Source: CAITZA01 sp937915285 (lineage in GTDB: Bacteria; Desulfobacterota; Desulfomonilia; Desulfomonilales; Desulfomonilaceae). From it: a stretch of 64,000 bases of DNA. The DNA lies in the NCBI GenBank assembly GCA_036821825.1, contig DAISIV010000015.1, positions 12,863-76,862 on the forward strand, read 5' to 3'. Below, in pieces: positions 52,939 to 61,272 of the stretch. Positions within the stretch are counted from its first letter, which is position 1; each line of letters begins with the position of its first letter. The notes beneath the pieces were generated by a model. The model saw only the letters and a program-made list of their open reading frames with translations, did not search any database and had not been told where the DNA came from. A program made the position numbers and the translations under genes.

Positions 52939-54474
52939 TCACTTGCCGGTAGTTCTTATGTCGTCGTCCACAAGCCCTGAAGTATAATCAAGGTGCCCTA
53001 ATACTTCGGTTTTTCCGACAAGTTCCTTTATGCTCGACATACCGAGTCTGAACAATATCTGCCTAAGTTGGTCTCTCCAGCATGACAGCATATTTATAAT
53101 ACGCTGTGTTCCCCACGCAAGATCCATCAGTGCGACCAGCTCCAGATCGGTGGTGGCAATGCCCCGGGCGCACCCTCGACCACTCTCGCAATTATGGCAA
53201 CGAATACATTCCAGGGCCACAAGTTCGGGGGTTCCGGTGACAACGCCGTCAGCTCCAAGAGCCACTGCCTTGGCGATATCATAAGCTGTTCTAACACCAC
53301 CGGAGGCTATCAAGGTCACCTTGTCTCTTACACCTTCATTCACCAGGAAGTTGTGAACCTTGGGTATTGCGTATTCTATAGGCATAGCTATGTTCTTCTT
53401 GGCGACATCCGGGGCCGCTCCGGTGCCTCCGTAGGATCCGTCCAGATGAACTATGTGCGCCCCAGCGTAATATGATCCAATTGCAACCATGTCCACGTCT
53501 GATGGAGTGGAGACCTTGACGGAAACCAGAGCCTTCGTGTTGATGGCCTTTATCCAGTCTACGTGTTTCTTGTGGTCTTCGACTGAATACACCGAATGGA
53601 AAGGAAATGGACTGAAGAGAGAGGAACCTGGGACGGTTTCCCGTATCCTGGCCACGGCCTCTGTGACTTTTGATCCCAGCAAATGTCCTCCCAGTCCTGG
53701 CTTTGCGCCCTGGGCGTACTTGAATTCTACAATCCTGACTCTTTGAATGGTCTCTTCTTTTACACCAAACAGACCTGTGGCCACCTGAGTTATGATGTTA
53801 TTGTCAAAGGGGTAGAGCGCCTCAGGATAACCTCCTTCGCCAGTGCAGGTAAATGAACCCCATGCTGCAAAAGCCCTTATCCTGCTGAGCATGGTTGTCT
53901 GGGAGATAGACCCGAAAGACATACCACCGCCATAAACAGGGATTGGTATCGTAATGTCGAATCGACCGTCCCCCCGTTTGTTCAGAGAAATGGAAGTGTC
54001 TATGGAATTGACGTCGAGATCCCTCCTAGGAGGCTTCTTGGGAAAACGCAATCTGAGCTTGTCAAAACCACCTTCGGTTGCGCCGACACGATATTCAATG
54101 TCACTTTTGGGTAACTTCCCCGTCTCTGCCATATACCATGTGCTCATGAGCAATTCGGGAGTCCACCGGTTATCACCAAGCGCCCTGGAACTAGAGTTAT
54201 AACCAACTTTGATAGCCTTCTGCGGGCAGCTTGAAACACACCGGTTTGACTTCCTGGAGCAGTCTATGCCCAGGCATAGATGATCGAGGGGAACTCCAAG
54301 CTTGTTACCCTTAGTCTCAAATACATTCTCAGGACATATCGCCACGCATTTAAGACAATTGTTACAGGCGTCAGAGACTATCACGGAATATTTGCCCAAT
54401 CCCCTGCGAAATCTTGATGGTGTCCTGACAATCTCTGTAGTGGGAGCCTGACTCCATATATTCTTGTATGACAT
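52939..54474 (-). CDS. glutamate-synthase FMN domain protein with ferredoxin domain
   Basis: A 511-residue protein. The N-terminal 90 residues carry two [4Fe-4S] ferredoxin motifs (CNNCLKCVAICP and CSRKSNRCVSSCP). The FMN synthase domain follows with GEGGYPEALYPF, AKPGLGGHLLGSKV and the flavin loop DGSYGGTGAAP, and a Cys cluster CIRCHNCESGRGC near the end. It looks catalytically complete, unlike its neighbour at 54490. It overlaps or abuts the glutaminase gene downstream, so electrons from ferredoxin could reduce 2-oxoglutarate plus ammonia, or another iminated substrate. Confidence 0.85.
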   Translation of the reverse strand: MSYKNIWSQAPTTEIVRTPSRFRRGLGKYSVIVSDACNNCLKCVAICPENVFETKGNKLGVPLDHLCLGIDCSRKSNRCVSSCPQKAIKVGYNSSSRALGDNRWTPELLMSTWYMAETGKLPKSDIEYRVGATEGGFDKLRLRFPKKPPRRDLDVNSIDTSISLNKRGDGRFDITIPIPVYGGGMSFGSISQTTMLSRIRAFAAWGSFTCTGEGGYPEALYPFDNNIITQVATGLFGVKEETIQRVRIVEFKYAQGAKPGLGGHLLGSKVTEAVARIRETVPGSSLFSPFPFHSVYSVEDHKKHVDWIKAINTKALVSVKVSTPSDVDMVAIGSYYAGAHIVHLDGSYGGTGAAPDVAKKNIAMPIEYAIPKVHNFLVNEGVRDKVTLIASGGVRTAYDIAKAVALGADGVVTGTPELVALECIRCHNCESGRGCARGIATTDLELVALMDLAWGTQRIINMLSCWRDQLRQILFRLGMSSIKELVGKTEVLGHLDYTSGLVDDDIRTTGK

Positions 54475-54489
54475 TATCTAAATTCCCTC

Positions 54490-55881
54490 TTAAGAGCTGC
54501 TATCCATGAATAATTGCGCAAAAGTGTCACTTTCAAGGTTTTCCTTAAACATCACGCGTCCCTGTTCACCTCGCAAGCGTCGGGCTTCTCTTATTCCCAT
54601 GGCGCCCATCATCTCGAGCAACTGGTTGTGCCATGCCCCTATCAGATTTACCATACGATCAGCGCCATAAGACGGATCTATGCCAGCTATGTCTACCGGA
54701 CAGTCTCCCCCTTCCCGACAGTTTCGGCAAACCCGACATTCGAGCGCTATCAGGAGAGGTATGTCCACGCCTACCAGGTTGGCTCCGCAAAGGATTGACT
54801 TTATGACGTGTTCCGCCATTGCGATGCCACCCGAGACAAGGAGACTCACCTCATCGCGAAAAGTGGCTCTTACCAGAGCTGTATGCGCTTCCTTGATGAT
54901 ATCCTTTATATGGAGTCCGTTTTCTACGGACGGCTCATAGCCTCTTTCATCGGCTATGTAGTGGATGAGGTCGATGCCAGCTTCGCAATAGTCAAGAACT
55001 CTCCTGATATGAGCCTTATCTGACAAGGCGGCCATTCGTACTGACACTATCTGGTCAGGTCTGTCCGACTTGATTTTCTTGAGCAACTCAAACGCTGCCT
55101 GATCGTCGAAGAATTCCACCATCCTGAATTGGGCGAGTTCAGCGGGGTTGTCTATATCACTGGCCTTGAATACCGGAACGACGCTATCCTTAAATTCGTC
55201 CAGTTTACGGGCCTCATGATGCGGAGCAAAGACGACTGTCTGCAAACGCGAGGCAGCCAGAGCTGTAGCACGCCAGACATTGTCACTCAGGTCGCCAAAA
55301 GGATACATGTCGAAAATGATTGGAATCGGAAGCCTCAGGGAAGCTCTCAGTTTTGTGATCAACTGGCCGTCCTCTGAGAAGCGCAACCTGAATGGTTTTC
55401 GACCGATCTCCACCACGGTGGATATATACTCCCTGCCATGAATTCCGTCTCGGGTAGGCCGAACAATCTCACTCATGTCCGTCCACATTGAATCAAATCC
55501 CGGTCCAGAGAATTTTCCGCCGTATCCGGCGCCTGATACCGGTATAGCGCCTGTCTCTGCTTGGGACCATGTGATGGATATCGTCTCAGGAGTGTACAAT
55601 TCATCACCCAGAGACTCCCACTCGGGATTGATAGTCTTATGTATAAGCCGTTTTGGACACCCCTGCACACATCTGAAACAACTCTTGCAAAGTTGGTCTA
55701 TGGTGTCGCCCAGTATGTCGGTGGAGAAACGTCTACCCTTGTACACTCCATACACGCATTCGGTTTTTACGCATTTAGCGCATTTCAGGCATCCTTCTCC
55801 CCAGTCTACAATGCCTGAGCGCCCGATGGTCGGGAAGCGGTTGGGGGTTGCGTGAACGTGAATGTGATATTTCTTAGGCAT
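54490..55881 (-). CDS. diverged glutamate-synthase-like FMN/ferredoxin protein
   Basis: A 463-residue paralogue of the gene at 52939. The ferredoxin-like N-terminus has CLKCAKCVKTEC and CKSCFRCVQGCP. The C-terminal domain keeps the late cluster region CRVCRNCREGGDC and VNLIGAWHNQLLEMM. But the flavin loop (GGTGAAP) and the KPGxGG loop are lost; instead it reads IHYIADERGYEP. It is therefore probably not a working synthase but an electron-transfer or structural subunit. It lies 15 bp upstream of its intact paralogue in the operon. Confidence 0.75.
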   Translation of the reverse strand: MPKKYHIHVHATPNRFPTIGRSGIVDWGEGCLKCAKCVKTECVYGVYKGRRFSTDILGDTIDQLCKSCFRCVQGCPKRLIHKTINPEWESLGDELYTPETISITWSQAETGAIPVSGAGYGGKFSGPGFDSMWTDMSEIVRPTRDGIHGREYISTVVEIGRKPFRLRFSEDGQLITKLRASLRLPIPIIFDMYPFGDLSDNVWRATALAASRLQTVVFAPHHEARKLDEFKDSVVPVFKASDIDNPAELAQFRMVEFFDDQAAFELLKKIKSDRPDQIVSVRMAALSDKAHIRRVLDYCEAGIDLIHYIADERGYEPSVENGLHIKDIIKEAHTALVRATFRDEVSLLVSGGIAMAEHVIKSILCGANLVGVDIPLLIALECRVCRNCREGGDCPVDIAGIDPSYGADRMVNLIGAWHNQLLEMMGAMGIREARRLRGEQGRVMFKENLESDTFAQLFMDSSS

Positions 55882-55957
55882 ACTGAATTCCTGTAATATG
55901 ATCAGTGGTCAATTTCCGGATCAATGATCAATGTGTTAGGCATCGTCTGAAACGATA

Positions 55958-56881
55958 CTAATTGGCTCTCGATGATTTGAGACCGGCCAGTTCGAGTATT
56001 TCAGGAACCTTATGCTCCCATTCAATGGCCATAAGGTGAATCCCGGAAACGCCCTTCATTTCGCGGAATCTCTGAATGAATTCGACCGAGATCCTGATTC
56101 CCTCTTCAGCCTGCTTGTCCTTGGGAACCCCGGCCATTCGCCTGATCAATTCATCCGGTATATCCATCCCAGCGACTTTATCAGCCATGTATTTGGCCAT
56201 TCCTACACTCTTGAAGGGGGTAACCCCCGCCAAAATGTAAGTCTTTTCTGTCAGTCCCATATCAATTGCCTGAGCCATGAATTTTTCAAAGCGTTCCATG
56301 TTGAAAATACACTGAGTCTGTATAAAATCGGCCCCCGCATTGATTTTCTTGGCCATCCGAACTACTCGCCATTCAACAGGATCTGCAAACGGGTTGGCCG
56401 CTGCTCCGATAAACATCCTGGGAGCGACCTGAATCGATTCACCACCGATTATTTTTTCTTCATCCCTCATGTCCTTGACGGTTTTGAGGAGCTGTATCGA
56501 GTCTAGGTCAAATACCCCGATAGCCGCTTTCTGGTTTCCGAATGTCTGATGATCACCAGTAAGGCATAGAATATTGCGAATACCCATTGCGTAAGCTCCA
56601 AAAATGTCGCTTTGCAATGCTATCCGGTTCCTGTCCCTCGTAACCATCTGAAGTATCGGTTCGTGTCCAATACTTTTTAGGATCGAACAAGCCGCTACCG
56701 AAGACATCCTGACTATGGCCGTCTGGTTGTCTGTGACATTCACTGCGTCTATGACTCCCAGAAGGCTTTTGCCTTTCTCCTTTAGAGCTTCAACATCAGA
56801 ACCTTTGGGAGGTCCGCACTCGGCTGTCACTGCAAATTGGCCAGCCTTTAAAACTTTCTCCAGATGACTTTCAGTTTTCAC
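55958..56881 (-). CDS. metF: 5,10-methylenetetrahydrofolate reductase catalytic subunit
   Basis: A 307-residue MetF. GTG 56881 is chosen because it overlaps the metV stop by four bases (GTGA) with GGGAGG upstream. It has the TIM-barrel signature AVTAECGPPKGSD at the N-terminus, then LCLTGDHQTFGN and FIQTQCIFNMERFEKFM. It reduces methylene- to methyl-tetrahydrofolate with FAD. In the MetFV type the second subunit carries the zinc/iron-sulfur part. Here metV is directly upstream and mvhD before that. Confidence 0.92.
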   Translation of the reverse strand: MKTESHLEKVLKAGQFAVTAECGPPKGSDVEALKEKGKSLLGVIDAVNVTDNQTAIVRMSSVAACSILKSIGHEPILQMVTRDRNRIALQSDIFGAYAMGIRNILCLTGDHQTFGNQKAAIGVFDLDSIQLLKTVKDMRDEEKIIGGESIQVAPRMFIGAAANPFADPVEWRVVRMAKKINAGADFIQTQCIFNMERFEKFMAQAIDMGLTEKTYILAGVTPFKSVGMAKYMADKVAGMDIPDELIRRMAGVPKDKQAEEGIRISVEFIQRFREMKGVSGIHLMAIEWEHKVPEILELAGLKSSRAN

Positions 56882-57546
56882 GGTTGTTGATCCTCCCTGA
56901 TTACTTTTCTTGGTCCGCCGGAATGGGAAGTGGACCAATCGCAAGGTGGCACATACTCAGTCAAACGGTCCAACTCGCCCAGAGCATCGAGTCGTCGTAT
57001 AATCATGTCCCAACCACACGCTATTTCAGGGTTCACCTCGCACCTTCCGCCTTTGGAACCTCCACAAGGGCCATTCATGAGCTTCTTGGAGCATCTGGTA
57101 ACGGGGCACACAGCGCCAAAATATCCAAGCTTGCAATTGCCGCATCCGAGACAGTTTTCCTGCCAAACTCCCCTTGAAACCGTTTCCCCTATGAAAAGGG
57201 TATTCAAGGCAGGGATGATTGGCTTGTCCCTGTATACTCTGGCCAAAGCCTGAACACCTGCGCCACATCCCAAAGACAGAATGGCGTCATGTTCCGGCGC
57301 CTGGTCAGCGATCTGATCGATGAAGTCGTCAACGCATTGTCGATCCAGAACCGCCTCTGTTATGGTCGGGTTTTTGTGATCCTTCAGATAGGACAACTTT
57401 AACGCTGCTGTCAGCAGCATCGTCTCCCTGGATCCACCCGCTGCGCATTCCGCAACACACGAGTCACAACCGACTACCAACACAGAGTCATATCGGTCGA
57501 TCATCTTTCTGATTTCATCTATTTCTTTTAGAGTAGCAACTATCAC
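56878..57546 (-). CDS. metV: MetV-type zinc/Fe-S subunit of methylene-THF reductase
   Basis: A 222-residue protein beginning at GTG 57546 with GAGGAGG upstream. It has the MTHFR C-terminal family features: CDSCVAECAAGG near residue 28, GCGAGVQAL, then CLGCGNCKLGYFGAVCPVTRC and LMNGPCGGSKGGRCEV. In acetogens, MetV binds the iron-sulfur cluster and zinc and contacts MetF. It is coupled to metF by a four-base overlap. MetF/MetV usually serves the methyl branch of the Wood-Ljungdahl pathway. Confidence 0.9.
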   Translation of the reverse strand: MIVATLKEIDEIRKMIDRYDSVLVVGCDSCVAECAAGGSRETMLLTAALKLSYLKDHKNPTITEAVLDRQCVDDFIDQIADQAPEHDAILSLGCGAGVQALARVYRDKPIIPALNTLFIGETVSRGVWQENCLGCGNCKLGYFGAVCPVTRCSKKLMNGPCGGSKGGRCEVNPEIACGWDMIIRRLDALGELDRLTEYVPPCDWSTSHSGGPRKVIREDQQP

Positions 57547-57651
57547 AGATTTCCTCCTCTATAGACTGGAGCCTGTCTACGAGCAAACTCTCAGCGCCAC
57601 GATTTTACTCAAACGGCGCATATTATTCCCATTGTTGAAGTTAATGCAGGC

Positions 57652-58065
57652 TCAAGCTTTCGCAATGGCAGGTATGACTTCAAGGGACTGAATCTTCGAA
57701 GTAAATTCCCGCAACAAATTCTCTAGCGCCACTCGATCCATTGGAGGAACTCTGACGAAATCTAATCTCTCGGGGGATATTCCGACTTTCTGGAGCCACT
57801 GACCAGCGTAATCCACACGTTTTCTGGAACGGGCTGAACCCTCCAGGTACTGGCAAGCGCTTTCGGCGCAGGCCAGGATTAAAACTCCCTGAGCCCCTCC
57901 AGCTAGCGTCTTGAGAAGATGGTGCGCCTCCACTTTTCCAGAGCAGGGAATTGACACCAGACTCAAACCAGGCCATTTACGATTGAAAACCTTTTGTTCA
58001 CCGTCCTTAAATAATCGAAGATTTTTGCAATGGTAAACTACTATTTTGACGGGTTTGCCTTCCAT
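57652..58065 (-). CDS. MvhD-like [2Fe-2S] electron-transfer protein with reduced cysteine set
   Basis: A 137-residue protein of the hydrogenase iron-sulfur subunit (MvhD/FrhD-like) family, which passes electrons to heterodisulfide-reductase-type partners. The central motif PCSGKVEAHHLLKTLAGGAQ and ILACAESACQYLEGS fit the family. The first group, usually CNWC, reads YHCKNLR with only one Cys. So cluster binding may be altered. It begins the operon leading into metV, metF and the glutamate-synthase-like genes. No HdrA gene is present here. Confidence 0.72.
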   Translation of the reverse strand: MEGKPVKIVVYHCKNLRLFKDGEQKVFNRKWPGLSLVSIPCSGKVEAHHLLKTLAGGAQGVLILACAESACQYLEGSARSRKRVDYAGQWLQKVGISPERLDFVRVPPMDRVALENLLREFTSKIQSLEVIPAIAKA

Positions 58066-58250
58066 ATTGTACCCAAATCAACCTTTCCCTTTTAAATGCC
58101 AGAATTTACATTCTGCCACTTTTTGTTTTTTCTTTTCAAGCCATTTTACCAAAACGTAATCAAAATATTATCGACATTGGCTATGGTTAAACGTTGATTT
58201 GTTAGCCGATCTAAAAAACATTCCAGCTTTTCAAGACAAATAAAATACAG

Positions 58251-59432
58251 TCACTGAATTGGAGCCATTTTACGTTCCTGCGCAGCCTCCATGAAAACGC
58301 GCGTCATACTCTCATGGTTTGCCTCGAGTGAATACTTTCGTGATTTGATAAAAGCCTTGTCACCCATTTGCGACCGAACCCCATGATCCAGTAACTTTTT
58401 CATACTATTACATAAATCAGTTGTATTCGAAGGATCCTTCATCACAAAGCCGTCAATTCCATGGTCAATGATTCCAGATGCGCCATTGTAAGCCGTTGTA
58501 ATTACGGGCAGCCCGCAGGACATCGCTTCAAACACCACTAAAGAGCAGGCGTCATAAAACGTCGGCAGCGCAAAAACGTCACAAGCATTGTAGAAGTCCT
58601 GCGGCGATTTAGTGGAACCGGGAAAAGCTACGACGCCATTGAGGCCCAGGCGTCTCACAAGTCTCAAGAGTGAAGGGGAGGGTGGTCTTCCTACTACAAC
58701 CAATCCGAATTTAGCGTTGGTGATCTGCCTCAACTTGCCGGCTGCCTCTATCAGAAATCTGAGCCCTTTCTTCCGAAAATCATAAGACATGAAAAGAAAA
58801 AGTACATGATCATCAAAACCCAATGATTTTCTTAGGTTGAGCATTTTAATTTGGTCAGGATTCCTGCTGAACCTCGAACCGTCGATGCCATTGTAGATCA
58901 CTTGAATCCTGTCCTCCGGGACACCGAAGGTATCCGTCATGTCCTGCTTGATCATGTCCGAAATGGCCACTATCTTGGGCATGGGAGAGAGTCTGAATGC
59001 GGCTGATTCAATCCAGGAACGCACATGATATTTGGGGGTTGCAAGCATCAGAATGCCTTTGACAAACCGTGCAGCCGGATTTCTTATTGCTTGGAGTTTA
59101 CGCTTGGAACTCAGGCTGTGAACCCCGCCATGACTCTGATAAACATTCATAAGTAAGGTAGAGCCAAACCCTACAACTACGTCAAAATTTTCCCTTTCAA
59201 CCAGGCGCCGGTGATTATGCGCAAAATGAAGGAGCTTAAGCGACGACGGGAACCAAACCGGTGGCCGATCCAATTTGTGAAATATAGCCGATTCAGGTTG
59301 ACCATCCCATTCATAACCAACCAGATGGGCCTCCCATCCCTTGGAAATAAGTGAGCCGGCCAAATCCACCGCATAGGATTCAGCGCCTCCTGCGTGCTTA
59401 CTGAATTTTTCAAGGGCAAGGCATATTTTCAT
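58251..59432 (-). CDS. glycosyltransferase family 4 (WaaG-like)
   Basis: A 393-residue GT-B enzyme. The N-terminal nucleotide-fold motif is KHAGGAESYAVDLAGSL. The C-terminal half has the family pattern VIYNGIDGSRF, LFMSYDFRKKGLRFLIEA and FALPTFYDACSLVVFEAMSCGLPVI, with the EX7E donor-binding motif. It transfers a sugar from a nucleotide sugar to lipopolysaccharide core or a similar acceptor. The gene just upstream (59516) is a second glycosyltransferase, so they are probably co-transcribed. Confidence 0.88.
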   Translation of the reverse strand: MKICLALEKFSKHAGGAESYAVDLAGSLISKGWEAHLVGYEWDGQPESAIFHKLDRPPVWFPSSLKLLHFAHNHRRLVERENFDVVVGFGSTLLMNVYQSHGGVHSLSSKRKLQAIRNPAARFVKGILMLATPKYHVRSWIESAAFRLSPMPKIVAISDMIKQDMTDTFGVPEDRIQVIYNGIDGSRFSRNPDQIKMLNLRKSLGFDDHVLFLFMSYDFRKKGLRFLIEAAGKLRQITNAKFGLVVVGRPPSPSLLRLVRRLGLNGVVAFPGSTKSPQDFYNACDVFALPTFYDACSLVVFEAMSCGLPVITTAYNGASGIIDHGIDGFVMKDPSNTTDLCNSMKKLLDHGVRSQMGDKAFIKSRKYSLEANHESMTRVFMEAAQERKMAPIQ

Positions 59433-59515
59433 GGTTTAGAATGAAGGTATCCTGAATTGAAAGAGAGTGAGGTCGCTGAGCGATTTTCACAACTGGCTTG
59501 TCCATGACCTTAGGG

Positions 59516-60304
59516 TTAAAGCGAGTGATCAGAGTCTTTTTCCCATTTCTTTGCATGCTTTAGAAAAACATAAAACGAACTGTTCATAGCAATTATAAGT
59601 CCTGGGATGCCATCCAGCAAGCCAGCCTTCCAGATTGCGCATTCCAGGAATTTTCCTACTGCGTGAAAAACGCCCAGAACAACGTATAGCCACGACCTGG
59701 ACTTGAGATCCGCCTTGGCGACCACACTCGAAAATTTGTTGATGGTATTGACCTGATCTGTGATGTCCCGATACACATAATGAAGGATTGGGGATTTGAG
59801 TTCCCGGGTAGGGCCGCCAGGCTGCAGTTTCTCGTGAATGGAATCTCCGACCCAGCCGGCTCCATTGCGCCTCACAAGTCTGATCTTCCTGTCTGGATAC
59901 CATCCACCGTGGCGAATCCATTTCCCTAGATACCTGCTCAATCGCGGAATTGAAAACGCTACGACAGCCGAATCAACACCCTTCAACACCATGGAAATCT
60001 CAGCCTTAAGCTCTGCAGATACTGACTCGTCAGCGTCCAGACAAATTATCCATTCCCCGGAACATTGTTCCAGAGCAAACTGCTTTTGCCCGACATAACC
60101 CATCCAATCCCTAAAAATGACTCTCGCTCCATGACTCTCGCATATAGACACCGTATCATCTGAACTCCCGGAGTCCACGACAACTATTTCATCGACAAAA
60201 TCGAGGGACTCCAGAAGGATCGCAATCCTGTCAGCTTCATCCTTGGCTATTATTGAAGCGCTAATGCCTATCTTTGGCTCAGTCATTGGTTGGTCATTTT
60301 TCAT
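59516..60304 (-). CDS. glycosyltransferase family 2 (LPS core type)
   Basis: A 262-residue GT-A enzyme. Motifs are IIAKDEADRIAILLESLDFVDEIVVVDSGSSDDT at the N-terminus and the metal-binding CLDADESVSAEL. The C-terminal part HYVYRDITDQVNTINKFSS and the final hydrophobic segment match the WaaE/KdtX group of LPS core glucosyltransferases. The start could also be ATG at residue 7. It probably works with the family 4 enzyme encoded downstream. Confidence 0.86.
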   Translation of the reverse strand: MKNDQPMTEPKIGISASIIAKDEADRIAILLESLDFVDEIVVVDSGSSDDTVSICESHGARVIFRDWMGYVGQKQFALEQCSGEWIICLDADESVSAELKAEISMVLKGVDSAVVAFSIPRLSRYLGKWIRHGGWYPDRKIRLVRRNGAGWVGDSIHEKLQPGGPTRELKSPILHYVYRDITDQVNTINKFSSVVAKADLKSRSWLYVVLGVFHAVGKFLECAIWKAGLLDGIPGLIIAMNSSFYVFLKHAKKWEKDSDHSL

Positions 60305-60554
60305 AAGGGCAGATGATAGGAATCCGAGCGCCTTATGTCAATCGGCCTGAGTGGATTATTACGAGTTAACATAATATATCTTATCGGACGTTCTTCTAAG
60401 GACAGTTAAGCATAGGAGTCCGCTATCATTACGGATTACCAGAGCGGCTTTGGTCTTTCTTGGTCACGGAAGATCTATTGAGTGATAAGACAGACCGGAG
60501 AGGCAGTTGTCGTGAAACATTCTAACAGGACTCCGGTCCGCTAGGATTGTCCGA
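60305..60554. other. 250-bp intergenic region
   Basis: It lies between the ACT protein (ending at 60555) and the glycosyltransferase (starting at 60304), both on the minus strand. I see no gene. GGAGTCC (60416-60422) and GGACTCC (60528-60534) are a distant inverted pair, too far apart for me to call a structure. The minus-strand glycosyltransferase promoter is expected here. Confidence 0.35.
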
Positions 60555-61052
60555 TTATTCCAGTATTCCGTTGGGAAACATCTCCAGTGCCTTCTTCATA
60601 TCGGAGACCTTGAATATGAAGAGAGCCGAAACACCGTCGGAGAATCCGGCCCCGTATGTATACGATATGTTAATGCCGGCATCCCCGAAAGACTTGGAAA
60701 CCTTGTTGAGAAGACCAGGCCTGTTTTGCAGGACCAGCCCTATGACATCCTCGAGTTTCACCTTGTAACCGGCAGCGTTTAGAACCTCTACCGCTTTATC
60801 AGGATTGTCCGTGATGAACCTGATCATGGAATACTTTGCCGATTCAGTGAGGATGGCTTCGTAATAGTCCCTGGGAGCTACTCTTCTGCCGGTCTGGCTC
60901 CGCACGTCGTATAAAGCCAAGAGATATTCATTCGCGTCCTGAATGTTCATGGCTTCAATATTAATGTGTTCGTTCTTTAATATCTCTGTCAACTTTGCCA
61001 GTTCTCCGGGCGCGTCGGCCAGCATTACTTCCAGTTGCTTTTTTATTGGCAT
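60555..61052 (-). CDS. tandem ACT-domain amino-acid-binding protein
   Basis: A 165-residue protein made of two ACT domains, about 1-70 (LEVMLADAPGELAKLTEILK) and 72-145 (LVLQNRPGLLNKVSKSFGDA). ACT domains bind small ligands such as amino acids and usually regulate a partner. There is no attached enzyme, so it is likely a stand-alone regulator. Similar tandem ACT proteins often sit beside phenylacetate-CoA ligase or branched-chain amino acid genes, but none is next to it here. Confidence 0.82.
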   Translation of the reverse strand: MPIKKQLEVMLADAPGELAKLTEILKNEHINIEAMNIQDANEYLLALYDVRSQTGRRVAPRDYYEAILTESAKYSMIRFITDNPDKAVEVLNAAGYKVKLEDVIGLVLQNRPGLLNKVSKSFGDAGINISYTYGAGFSDGVSALFIFKVSDMKKALEMFPNGILE

Positions 61053-61272
61053 GGTCTACTCCTTGGAGTTTATCTGAAACCGATTATGCCTCAGTTCTTG
61101 TTTGAAGTGAATTTTTTTGGCGTATATTAAAAAACTGTTCAGCACGACCTGCAACTCCAGGATTTCAATTTTAAGATTGCTTGTGTCAAGATTAAGAGTA
61201 TTGTGAACATGCAACTGTGTTTTCAAAGGACTGTAGCGCTCTTTTTGGGGCAAGGCTATCCCAGGATAAATT

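Noticed and set aside
60416..60534. Distant inverted pair GGAGTCC / GGACTCC
   Set aside because: Seven bases over a 100-base distance is expected by chance. No structure could be supported.
61056..61253. Minus-strand 65-codon open frame before the PRC/CBS gene
   Set aside because: No ribosome site and no protein-like features. It lies in a divergent promoter region.
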